Shown piece by piece: positions 54,901 through 64,000 of a DNA stretch of 64,000 bases. Position 1 is the first letter of the stretch. Each line of letters begins with the position of its first letter. Below the pieces are notes generated by a model. It searched no databases and was not told where the DNA came from. It was given only the letters and a program-made list of their open reading frames with translations. The stretch is from Lyophyllum atratum. Lineage: Eukaryota > Basidiomycota > Agaricomycetes > Agaricales > Lyophyllaceae. Location: contig JACGCN010000024.1 of assembly GCA_014905825.1 (NCBI GenBank), positions 620,001 to 684,000 on the forward strand, read 5' to 3'. The position numbers and the translations under genes were made by a program.

Positions 54901-55240
54901 CGTAGCGTTTGCGAAGGCCTCCAACCTCATCCATACGCACGCGCACAACTCCGTCGTCGTGAACGCGTAGCTCCAGGCCGAAGTTGATGTCTGGATACAG
55001 AGATGATTTAACACCTGCTGTGAACGTGGCCTGGTCCGATGCAATGGCAATAGACGAGGGGTCGACGGAGTAGGGTGACTTCCATGCCGAGCCAGTCTCC
55101 TTCGCTCTGGCAGAAAGCGCACGACCCCTCCTACAGAATCCGGATTGTGAGCATGTCTTGAAATCGTGTGCTTTAAGAGAATGCGTGGTGGGCAGCACAA
55201 GCAGTAATGAAAGGATGCCCAGATAGTTCAGAGAGCGCAT
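51914..55240 (-). CDS. Glucosidase II alpha subunit (GH31), 975 aa
   Basis: Eight exons (55240-54505, 54455-53827, 53767-53501, 53443-53338, 53269-53090, 53035-52792, 52739-52598, 52537-51914) close in frame. A signal peptide opens the protein ([20 protein letters not shown]), followed by [11 protein letters not shown] and the N-terminal galactose-mutarotase-like domain. The GH31 barrel shows [32 protein letters not shown], the nucleophile Asp in IWNDMNE, the acid/base Asp in [13 protein letters not shown], and [17 protein letters not shown]. The C-terminal beta domains end [11 protein letters not shown]. The enzyme trims the two inner glucoses from N-glycans in the ER, driving the calnexin cycle. 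The exon 4 donor is set at 53337 because the nearer GTGAGT breaks the frame. ATG 55240 fits the signal peptide. Confidence 0.95.
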
Positions 55241-55768
55241 GGCTAGGCCCACTGTACAGTATCTTGCTAACCAAATTAATCGGGGCCAGCAATAAAGAGA
55301 CGAATTATTTCCAGACTGAGAGTGTTGTCGGTGTCCACGTCAATGATTCCAATTTGGCACGTGACTGAACGCGTCCCCACCTCGTGCACGACGCGTCTGA
55401 TATTCCGCTCCATGACAGCATTTTGGCTCTTCCCAAATCCCTCAGTTCTCTCTTTGAGTCTTTCCACGACTATTCAGTATCGAGGTAGCGTAAAATGTCT
55501 GTCTACGATAGGGGTCTTGGGTTGCAGAGTCACCTGATCAGCCGGCGGTCCGCGATGCTAAAAATAATTTATGAACACTGACAGGGGCCTTTTCCACTTC
55601 CCATCGTGACCTTAACATCGTTCTATATCATTACCAATGCCATCCTCGCTAATTGACGCCAGGGACCCACCGTGGGGACTGGCGTACCAGTGCTATTAAA
55701 AGCCGGGTTCAACCATTTCCCTCGACACACCAGGAGGGAGCCTTTCACACCTTCTCGCGAACTGGAAG
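55241..55768. promoter_or_regulatory. Divergent promoter, glucosidase II / MFS
   Basis: 528 bp lie between the two start codons (55240 minus, 55769 plus). CCAATTTGGCACGTGACTG near 55347-55365 contains CCAAT and the E-box CACGTG. No gene is seen. Confidence 0.4.
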
Positions 55769-58150
55769 ATGTCTATCGACGGTAATAATGATATCAAGGA
55801 TACAGAACCCGGATCTGGCTCTGTAAAGATAGACAGCACGGGACTTCCTCTTCTTCCTCAGCCAACGACGTCACCTTTCGACCCACTCAATTATCCAAAA
55901 GTAAATACACTCATACTTCTCTTCTCTTCACAATTCGCGCGTTGACTGCAGCCTCTTACATACAGTGGCTGAGATACACAATTCTAGGAGAAATATGCAT
56001 GCTTGCATTCCTAGCGACTCTCAACGTCGCCATCATCAATCCAGCCGTCGTTCCTCTATCTGCAGAATTCGGCATTGCCCATGTAACAGGAACATACCAA
56101 ACGACTGTGGCTATCGGCATGAGCGCTCTCGGGCCGTTAGTCTTCACTCCCTTCGCGAATGTATACGGCCGAAGGCCTGCGTATCTCCTATCTATCCTCA
56201 TCGGCTTCGCGTCCGCACTGGGCTCGGGGATGGCGAAGACTTACGGCACTCTGATTCTTGCCCGTGCGATGAACGGCTTTGGTCCCTCGGCGGCACTTGG
56301 TCTTGGTGCTGGGACGGTCGTCGATGTGTTCTTCGTGCATGAGCGAGGCAAGGCCATGGGGCTGTTCACGCTGATGCTCACCAACGGCGCACACCTCGCA
56401 CCAATTGTGAAGTGATGGAATCTTTTTGAGTCGAATACTATGTCTAATTCCACTTCTACTTAGGTTGGCGGATACGTTGCCCGGGACCGCGGCTGGAGAT
56501 GGTGCTTCTTCGTGGGTGCCATACTGAACGGTGAGTCCATCTGGTTTTGTATGAGCTGCTGGTGAAGACTCAAGAGCTCTGCGGCAGGCATCATGTTCGT
56601 TTTCTGCTTTTTCTTCATGCCAGAAACTCTCTTCGACCGGCCGCCCCACGTTGAAACCGACATTACATCTCCCGCAATTGACGACGGCGAGGGATCGACG
56701 GGCTCTAAAGACATTCCTTTCGTTGGAGAGCCGTTCATACCGCCCCCGATGACCCGCAAGACGTACTTGAATAGGATGTGGATCGGTGATCAAGAACGGC
56801 CACCTTCGCGTCGACTGAAACCGAGCGACTTCGTTATCAAACCTTTCAGCATGCTCAAGTATCCGTCCGTCGCGTTCCCCGCACTTTATTAGTGTGTTTA
56901 TTTTCTATCGACCCTGAGTTAAATTTATTCAGCTTTCGTTTAGTGCGGTTACGTACGGGTTTGCGTCTATTGAACCGGCTTTGACCTTGGCTACTCTGTT
57001 CACTGAGATCTATCATTTCGACACGGTGCGGAATGGGTATGTTACTATTCTCCTAGTTGTCCAAATCTCATCTTAATGCCATCATGGTAGTCTGGCCAAC
57101 GGGGTCAGCCTCCTGGTCGGAGCGTGAGTTACGCCGTCTGGCATTAGTGCCATTCCCAGCTAACTTCGTGGCGTCAATAGTTCCTTAGGAGAGTTATGTT
57201 CGAGCCCGGTCACCGATGCGATGATGCAGCGCGCCCGTCGGCGAGCGCTGAAACAAGGGGTACCCGCTTCTGCGGAGATTCGTCTCCAGGGAATATGGAC
57301 TGGCGCAATCGCTGTACCTGCGGGCTTGCTAATGTGAGTAATCAAATCCTCATTAAAGATCGCCGCTCCCTAATAAATGTCGATGCCTGGATGAATAGAT
57401 GTATGTTTTGTCTCGGATTCAACTATGACTCTGATCCGACATGCTACACACTACAGATGGACTAACTATACACTTTGCGACCACTTTCATCGCACCGTGC
57501 ATTGGCATGGGTGAGTAATTTAATCATTAACCACATATGTTATCATGGGCTGATACCATCTCCAGCTATCGCCTGCTTCGGAGGTAAACCTAGATAGAGC
57601 TCTGGTGGCGCTATATCTTTTGGCTTACCCTGGGCCCGTCTTTTGCACAGTCCAAATTGTCAGCTCGGTCTGCTATACGTACAGCTGTAGTGATTGCTAT
57701 AGATCACGCAGCAACGACGTCAGTCAATGCTTCAAGTGCGTTTTCTACCTTGATTCTGTTACCCGGCATTCCATCTCAAGTGGTTCCCAACCTGGCTAGC
57801 TTCTTCCGTCAGATATTCGGTCTCACCCTTGGATTTTATTCGTGAGTGCTCTTTGGTGACTCATGCCTTCAAGACTTCTGATGAGCCTCTTTCATCACAG
57901 TATCCCGTTTGGTGAACATGTAAGCCACCTCACTCGATGCCCGCACGATCTTGATTGTATCGACTATGATTAGATTGGATTCCAATGGTCGTTCACGGTA
58001 TTCACTGCCATATGGTCGGTCACGTCATTCCATATAGAACATCACTCTTCTCAACATCTTCGTAGTATCGCGACGTTCCTGCCTATCATGGCATTGATGT
58101 TCAGAGGCGAGCGATGGAGGAAGAGAATTGGCGAACCCAAGGAGTATTGA
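55769..58150 (+). CDS. MFS transporter (DHA1-like), 525 aa, fifteen exons
   Basis: Exons: 55769-55900, 55966-56406, 56464-56530, 56588-56891, 56944-57036, 57091-57123, 57181-57333, 57399-57409, 57457-57510, 57566-57583, 57651-57735, 57800-57841, 57901-57919, 57974-58014 and 58066-58150. The first half shows the MFS signatures: TLNVAIINPAVVPLS, PFANVYGRRPAYLLS (A-loop), RAMNGFGPSAALGLGAGTV and LTNGAHLAPIVGGYV, then a cytosolic loop. The second half has AVTYGFASIEPALT, WTGAIAVPAGLL, IHFATTFIAPCIGMAIACFG, VCYTYS with DCYRSRSNDVSQCFNFFRQI, and IPFGEHIGFQWSF. It probably exports small molecules or drugs at the plasma membrane. An 11-nt exon (57399-57409) is required to keep the frame, and many C-terminal exons are under 60 bp. 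Confidence 0.85.
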
Positions 58151-58170
58151 GGAGAGATATGGATGGTATA

Positions 58171-58882
58171 TTACGTTGCTAGATCATCAAGGCTCCCTTC
58201 GTATACGAGAACGAGGCGTTCCTTCTTGATGATCTCTGCGATCACCGCCGTCCTCCATGGTGTATTCGTAGCTGCTATATATTCTGCGCTGTCGAAAGCT
58301 CCAGCATCACTCCATCTGTGTAGGGCAAGATACTGAGGGGATGCATCACTGGTTGAAGATGCGAGCTTGAATCGCTCTGATGATATCCAGAAGGGAACGC
58401 GTCGAAGAAGGGGAATATGCTCATCAAAATACCAATCATTGAAGGTTTCCTCGGCTGATGGGGTAGGTGTCATCGCGTTCATAACCAAGATATGGTCTGG
58501 CGGAAGATCTACTGTCGCCAGAGGGTCGAGTGTCGATATGCCGTGAGCAGGTAGGAATGGCTCGTAAAGACGATGTTCCGTTGAGCCACCTCGGAACGCT
58601 GCAACCACATCCTGATAGATTATCGGGGGGTCCACGATCATCTTAGAAGCACCAACACCGCAGCTACAGAACAGCACGATACGCAACTTCGCACTGGAGG
58701 CGGGGCTTTGAGTGGTGTAAACCAGTGTTTGAGTGATCAACGTGTGTCTCTGTATCACTACCCGCACACCTGTCCCGGTCATCAACATGATATCAGTGTA
58801 GGGCTTGATTCCATGGGTTATGCTTACTTTGCCAATCGGGCAACCCATCAACATTTATGATGAGCACCAGGAGGCTCGACAT
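58171..58882 (-). CDS. EthD/dimeric alpha-beta-barrel-like protein, partial model
   Basis: The 3' part is clear: DHILVMNAMTPTPSAEETFN, DWYFDEHIPLLRRVPFWISS, YLALHRWSDAGAFDS and a C-terminus ending VYEGSLDDLAT. The FNDWY-EHIP pattern with a later LALHRW strand resembles the duplicated EthD-like fold common in Agaricomycetes. The 5' end probably begins at ATG 58882 (MSSLLVLIINVDGLPDW) with a GTAAGC donor soon after. The middle exons do not resolve, and the first EthD-like half seems degraded, so the gene may be broken. Its stop is only 20 bp from the convergent MFS stop, and its presumed start is 112 bp from the 58995 gene. Confidence 0.5.
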
Positions 58883-58994
58883 GGTGGTTAATGAGAACTT
58901 GGCGGCAGCGTCTTCCGAATGACCCCCGAAATCAACAGTCTCCAACAACGCGTCTTGGTTGTGACAGCTCCATCATGAACGTTCTCGCGCTGGA

Positions 58995-60578
58995 ATGGCT
59001 GCTGCTGTCCCTTCAATCTCAATAACGAATCCAACTCCCCCAAGGCCAGCAGACACACCACCAAATGCTTACCGTCTTCTCTATCGCGGGGCACTCTCCT
59101 TGCCGGACTCACTTCTTCTCCTCGACGGGTTGACATTCTCTGCACGCCTCGACTCACCCACAAAGAACAATCAGCTTCTCCAGAACCCACTTGCGCTTGC
59201 ACTGGAGAGTATGCGAGGAAGGCCAAGCTTGCGTCTCATGGGCGTAGTCAACCTGCATGACGGGAACCTGTGGTGGGACGAAAGTGGCGGCATCGAACTG
59301 TTCGTAGACTGTTCAACTTGCCGTGGCATGGAAACGGGTAGAATGTTAACGATATTCAACAGGGATATTCATGTGCGAGCAACGTTGACAAGGATTTACT
59401 TTGAGAACATCTTCTGCTTGACGCCGTTCGCGTCGACATCTAAATCCGTCGCATCAACATCGCCAAGCACCTCGGACGTTGGTATCAAAGTTGCTCTGGG
59501 AGATAGTGGTAGGCCGACGAACATAAATTCTGCTCACACGATCCTTATGAATATCAATACCAGATGGACCAGAGACTACGGAGGTGGTGATCTTTGCACG
59601 ACCATCTGGCGGGGCAGACTCCGATCAAGACAACAGGCTGAATCTGGTAGTTGCTCGAATAACTGCACGCCCACCAATCGCACAAGCGCCAACACCTCGC
59701 CTACCGAGACCAGATGACCCAACCCCACGGAAACCACCTGCATTCTACAATGGTGACGTAGGAGGTGCTAATAACGGTGCCAAGAGGGAGCTAAAACGAG
59801 TCGGGAGCGTTGGTCCATTTGCTCAAGGACGGGAGTTGAAGAGAGTGGCCAGCGTTTCGAACGTGAGCGTGAAGAGAAAGAAGTTGACCAACATGGCTGG
59901 GAATGTTGTCGCGGACCTGGGGAGCGGAGTACGACTCGGAGACGGGAAGGCCCTGGACAAGGGAAACGTTATTTTTAAAGTCCCCGAAATTCCTTTCCAC
60001 GGAAAGTCTAATGCTAAAGGGAAGGGAAGGAAAGTTGAAGGCGAGGAGGACGTCTTTGGGAGTGCAGATGTCGACAGACGACCACCCCCGCAATCCAATG
60101 GGAAGGGCAAACGGAAGCGGGGCGCGGATGAGGACGTAGGCCAAGAAGAAGGCTTGGCTATGGAGAGGGCGAACAAAGATGTATGCCCCATCTTCCCGTC
60201 CGACTGGTCAAATCTTCTAACCTATGCTCCTCTTAGGCGATCAAGAGATCTACCCTCGACCACCTATACAAAGCGAAAGATCCTACAGCTACCAAGATCG
60301 ACAAATCTCATCCCGAATTCAAAGATCTTTTTGGGTGGATTTACAGAGGCGTTGGATATGCACTCGTGAGTGTATTGCAGCCCTTCTATTTCCCAGGTGG
60401 CTGAATTTGTTGTTATCAGCGTGCGGATATGAATGTCCGACCTGTCGAAACAAACAAGGTCGACCAACTCATTCGCATGCATATGGGCATGTACCTAGGA
60501 GGACATGGCGGTTCCGCAGTTGAAGCGCAACTTGGTGACCGTGCCCATCGGGACACCAACACCGATGATGTAGCGTGA
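58995..60578 (+). CDS. Possible Sld7-like replication protein, 472 aa
   Basis: Exons 58995-59508, 59564-60180, 60237-60365 and 60420-60578 (introns 55, 56 and 54 bp) close in frame. The N-terminal part is ordered (AYRLLYRGALSLPDSLLLLD, LRLMGVVNLHDGNLWWDES). A disordered Lys-rich middle follows (LKRVASVSNVSVKRKKL, KGKGRKVEGEEDVFG, GKGKRKRGADED). The C-terminal domain reads HPEFKDLFGWIYRGVGYALR and VDQLIRMHMGMYL. The last segment resembles my recollection of the Sld7 C-terminal domain, which partners Sld3 in origin firing. The assignment is tentative because I cannot run a profile search. Basic NLS-like clusters fit a nuclear protein. Confidence 0.55.
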
Positions 60579-61518
60579 TTATGTTCCGCTGGTTTCCATG
60601 CCTGTATCGTAGTCGGCAATTCAGGAATTTCTTGACACGGAGCTCGAGGCCCAAGTGGTGCTCTTCACGGAGGCTTACAGTTTCCGTCTCGTTATCGGCA
60701 TGGCCGCTGATGTACATACCGGCTATCACGGTGTTATGTCCACAGCCATCAGCCCAAACACCTCCAGATTCTGTCAAACCCATACATGGTTACCGCCCTT
60801 CCTACGTGCCACTCCCCTAGCCCCGCGCCGTATATTCCGACAGCGCATCCCGTGAAGACCGAGCTCCAGTGAGATTGTGATCCGTTGATTTCTTGCCCCC
60901 GAAATCACTATTCAATTGCCTCTTATCTACCCCAGATCTGACTTGGCTCTCTTGGGATTTTCATGGCCATGGCGAAAGATCTCCTGTCATGTGTGCAGAC
61001 TGTCTAAAACCGTGTTCCGGGTATAGCACATACGTATGTCGTAAGGCACACGCCACAGGTTGCAGGCTGATTTCATGGCTTGTTTCTACGAGCTCGCTTA
61101 TAATGGGGGCGCTGTGTTCCAAGGACCTTGAGGGCCCTTGGCATGCCTACGACGCTGCGCCGTGCTGCGGCCCTTACCACCTTCTCCTCCATCAAGTGGT
61201 AACTCCAATGAATGAGCAGATGTCCGGGCGTATACATCGTGGTAAACGGAGGACGAATGCGAAGGCCGAATGCGAATCCATTTCAAGTTGCTATGATGAG
61301 AACACTGGAGAGAATGTTCGATTAGATCATACTGATGGTGAATGTGGTCTAAGTACGACGATGGTAATACAGTAGGCAGTGATTTGGAGGAGTACATTGA
61401 GAGAGGGTCCGCGATGATGTATGATGAAATAAGAATGATAAGGAATGGAAGGTAAAACGTTCTAGGTATGCATGCCAGTCTTCTAGATCTGCGAACAGAT
61501 CACTTCTTCACTCCAGAC
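60579..61518. other. Mostly intergenic; one weak ORF starting MGALCSK
   Basis: A 90-codon ORF at 61103-61375 (plus) begins MGALCSKDLEG. This resembles a myristoylation/palmitoylation start (Gly2, Cys5) used by short membrane-tethered fungal proteins, but the rest looks unordered and no intron pattern supports it. Downstream of 61375 the sequence is A-rich with ATGATGTATGATGAAATAAG. Nothing else is recognised. Confidence 0.35.
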
Positions 61519-62461
61519 TCAGCCTCCGCGAGAAATGACCGAGCCAGTCTGGTCTCCTTCAACGGCGTCTCCATAAAGAAGTGATTGAACCACGCCCCTC
61601 CACAACTCTTCCCTGTGAATCTCCCGACTCTCAGTCACGTAGACGCGCACGTTGGATTGCCCAGAGAGCTCCTTGGCCCTCTGCGCTTGAACATAATCGA
61701 CGTCGTCCTCGAAGGCGGCTGTGCTGCTGAAGCAGCTGAGCGTGGCGAAATTTAATGGAGAATTGGGGCGCGTGACGGGGCTGGAAGGGCGTGAAAAGAA
61801 TTCTATGATTGGGGAGCGGGGAAGGGGGCGGATGATGGTGTGGGTAGTGCTGGGCTCGTCTTCATTGCCCGCATGATCCACTTTGTCGACAGTTGCGCTC
61901 GCCGTCGTAACTTCTTCGAGAGAGGAAGAGGCTGAAGAATCGGTGGATGGGGTCGTAGAATCGAGGAGTGAATCATCGTTGCTTGAGGCTGAGTCGCTCT
62001 CGAGGTCAGAAGTACTAGGCGAGCTGCAGGCAGACGATGCTTGGAAGGAGTCGGTGCTGTCCGAGGACTGATCACGACGGTGCTAAGTGATACGATCGTC
62101 AGCAGTTAAGGTGCGGCAGAGGGTAAAAACACGTACTCTGCTTTTGGAAATATCATAGCGTTGGGCATCCATGGCTTCAACACGGACGGAGGAACTGGAC
62201 CCATGGAGGCCCGAAAGGACCTCGTGTAAGGACTCCTCGATGCTGGCGTAAGAGTCTGTGTCGACGAAGGAGCCGTTGGATGTAGGCGTCAAGTCTAGGA
62301 AGGTGACTGTGTCATGGGCCTGGGACACTTCATTATGACCAGAAGTCGCTCGAGTGTCAATGCTAACAGCAGAGAGCTATAGGCAGGTGAGAAGAGAATA
62401 CTGGAGGCAGTAGCAGGGGACTCACCGAGCTCTTAGAACGATGAAAGCGTTGGGAATCCAT
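61519..62461 (-). CDS. Hypothetical Ser-rich protein, 279 aa, three exons
   Basis: Exons 62461-62426, 62376-62137 and 62082-61519 join in phase 0 (introns 49 and 54 bp). Contents are FLDLTPTSNGSFVDTDSYAS, SIEESLHEVLSGLHGSSSSV, a long Ser/Asp/Thr-rich segment, then a more ordered end (RPLPRSPIIEFFSRPSSPV, YVQAQRAKELSGQSNVRVYV, LWRGVVQSLLYGDAVEGDQ). The pattern suggests a regulated, phosphorylated protein of unknown function. No family recognised. Confidence 0.65.
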
Positions 62462-62930
62462 GGCTTCGAGTTGGTAAGGCATATTGTTTATGATGCAAAA
62501 AATGCGTAGGCGAGGAAAGCTCTGCAAGTAGAATGAGAGGCGGGGCGGAAGTTATGACTTTATTTCGGAGGTTCACCCAGAATTTATATGTCGCGACTGT
62601 GGCCAGGAGGGTGGTGTACCATTGTCCAGCTTTGAGTGATGGCGAACGCTGGCCAGTGAAGTTCTGTGGGGATCGTCCGGGCTTTGACCTTGGCCAGCCC
62701 AAATCGAGAGGACAGTGGCTGCTGAGAAGGCCCATGCAATCAAAGCGACGCTGGCCACGATGGCTTTTTCCGAAGGACTCCACTGCTGCTAGCCCAAGCT
62801 ATATCGCGTTCAAGTGGCACGCGACAATAGCATGGCCATACAGTGTCGCCGCAGTTGGATGGATTGTTATAAGGATCGCTGAATTGAGAGCCGTGGTTCG
62901 CAAACCTTCATCTTATTCTCCCATCCTCGT
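62433..62930 (-). CDS. Possible small membrane protein (low confidence)
   Basis: Two or three minus-strand exons splice in phase: one ending SDPYNNPSNCGDT at 62842 (donor GTATGG); one from 62785 with WSPSEKAIVASVALIAWAFS, AATVLSIWAG, a clear transmembrane segment; and possibly a third with GQWYTTLLATVATYKFWVNL. The 5' end is not found, and the last exon would overlap the start of the 62461 gene on the same strand, so the C-terminus is doubtful. No family recognised. Confidence 0.3.
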
Positions 62931-62963
62931 GGTCCGGAGCAAGGTCCTCCTTATTCAAAGCAA

Positions 62964-63285
62964 ATGGCCAAAATCAATGCTGTTGCTCGCCCAGCGAGAG
63001 TCTGCCCTCCCCTTAGGAAGGTATATACACTCCGTTCGATTGCGCAGACGGATATCCTGAGGATATTGATAGACCGTGTCGTCTCCTTCCGTTACACCAT
63101 CTGCGGCCGCAGAACCAGATACTTTCACGGAAGAGTTACAACTTCAAGCCGCTGTGGCTAGAGATTCAGATACGGGTGTCGTTTCAGAGAGGTGGATGCA
63201 TGTCGTAATGCGGCGAGAGACTCTCCAGCAAGCAGTGGGTAGGATCGTGCATGTAGAGCGTGTAAGCGTCCTCGAACGACTATGA
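62964..63285 (+). CDS. Small hypothetical protein, 89 aa, two exons
   Basis: Exons 62964-63020 and 63073-63285 are joined by a 52-bp intron. The protein begins MAKINAVARPARVCPPLRK. After a Ser/Pro/Ala linker it has a helical C-terminus with EELQLQAAVARDSDTG, VVSERWMHVVMRRETLQQAV and GRIVHVERVSVLERL. The size and basic N-terminus would fit a small mitochondrial or nuclear subunit, but I recognise no family. Confidence 0.5.
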
Positions 63286-63856
63286 TCCACGAGTGTTAAT
63301 TTTACTGTGCAGATTGGTAACAGCATCAAGAGCACGCCTCAATGAGTCGAAAATGATCTTCGATTGGGTGTGGGCCCATGGTATGGGTATACTAAGTTCT
63401 TCGCCGAGTACCGATGAATAAATCGAATATGATACGGAGTGGAAAAGAACCTCCCGACGTCGACGTCCCGCATCTCGTGAAACCCTATAGGCACCGCGAG
63501 TGAGAATCAGAGGGCTGCACTTGGGCTGCACGAAAAAGGGTTTGAGTCTACAGTGATTTCTCCGCGACATCATCCGGCGCAGGGCTTCATCGAGATGGAG
63601 GCACTGTTCAGCCGGCGGTCAGTGGGAGATTTTAGAAATGTTCGGAGTCGCTGCTAGTTCGCTGTACGTGCGTGCGTCTTGATCAAAGTTAGCTTCCTGT
63701 GAATACACTGTGTCAGTGGTAGCATATGCCGATCACAACTTGATCACAACACACCGTCGAGCAAACATCGTGGAAATCATTCTCACTCAGTGCGCTGTCC
63801 TGGCTCGTTGACAGCATTTTCCTCCGCGGCGCATACAACGACCAGCTTCATAGTAC
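63286..63856. other. Intergenic, 5' region of the LYR gene
   Basis: A minus-strand ORF at 63280-63573 has no support. No gene recognised. Confidence 0.4.
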
Positions 63857-64000
63857 ATGTCTACAAGCAGGTTGCCTCAGTCGTTCACCAGCCTATATCG
63901 TCTGTGTCTGCGAGCCTCGTCTGCTTCAGTTCTTCACCACAGGGTAGCTTCTGCAAATCTTCGACGACTCCTTCGGCCCGCATTCGATGCTGCCGCCGAT
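63857..64000 (+). CDS. LYR-motif (complex 1 LYR family) protein, 5' part only
   Basis: From ATG 63857 the frame is open to the window edge (48 codons). The start MSTSRLPQSF leads into SLYRLCLRASSASVLHH and ANLRRLLRPAFD. The L-Y-R tripeptide, the following basic helix and a later conserved R/F segment are the hallmark of LYRM proteins. These are small mitochondrial matrix adaptors that bind acyl-ACP and help assemble respiratory complexes or mitoribosomes. The gene runs off the window, so its length and exact subfamily cannot be judged. Confidence 0.7.
   Translation, partial: MSTSRLPQSFTSLYRLCLRASSASVLHHRVASANLRRLLRPAFDAAAD

Overview
This window looks like genomic DNA of a mushroom-forming basidiomycete (Agaricomycetes). 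Genes are split by many short introns (mostly 47-70 bp, GT..AG, with CTNAC-like branch points). The gene families fit: tyrosine-kinase-like kinases, a TET/JBP-type oxygenase relic, an F-box protein, DOC1/APC10, a SIRT5-like sirtuin, ER glucosidase II alpha, and DHA1-like MFS. No RNA gene, CRISPR array or complete transposase was recognised. Gene models were spliced by eye from frame, splice signals and family resemblance. Wherever a model is given as closing, the exon lengths sum to a multiple of three.

The window has two halves. Bases 1 to about 28.4 kb are an accessory, repeat-rich and CCGCGG-rich region. It opens with a tandem array of a 1,859-bp unit: three apparently identical copies between degenerate partial copies. 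A group of decaying genes follows, including a frameshifted TET/JBP 2-oxoglutarate/Fe(II) oxygenase (8377-9915, minus) and a frameshifted Cys/His-rich protein gene (7563-7977). Next come lineage-specific, mostly disordered genes: small acidic proteins, two proteins with Zn2Cys6-like cysteine patterns (12673-13417 and 16912-19786), a protein built on 87-bp repeats (14037-15887), a 137-aa three-exon protein (16201-16714), a 169-aa protein (19931-20541), and two large paralogues (21109-24233 and 24987-28377). The paralogues share one short domain with the same intron position.

From about 29.2 kb to the end the gene order looks like an ordinary core chromosome arm. It holds a divergent pair of kinases (29215-30547 minus; 30911-33307 plus), a broken ribosomal protein eL8 fragment abutting a HIT-family gene (34389-35195), an F-box protein, APC10/DOC1, a SIRT5-like deacylase, and a saccharopine-dehydrogenase-like oxidoreductase. 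These are followed by an RS-domain protein, a gene-poor stretch with kinase relics (44-47.5 kb), two disordered proteins, glucosidase II alpha, an MFS transporter with an apparent 11-nt microexon, an EthD-like protein, a possible Sld7-like protein, small hypothetical genes, and the start of an LYR-motif protein at the right edge.

Functionally, the right half covers the cell cycle (APC10, possibly Sld7), protein modification (sirtuin, F-box), ER glycoprotein processing (glucosidase II), transport and signalling. The left half is best read as an expanding and decaying lineage-specific island. A TET/JBP relic beside Zn-binding and disordered nuclear-type proteins suggests former or present chromatin or DNA-modification activity. 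No single gene there can be given a proven role from sequence alone.
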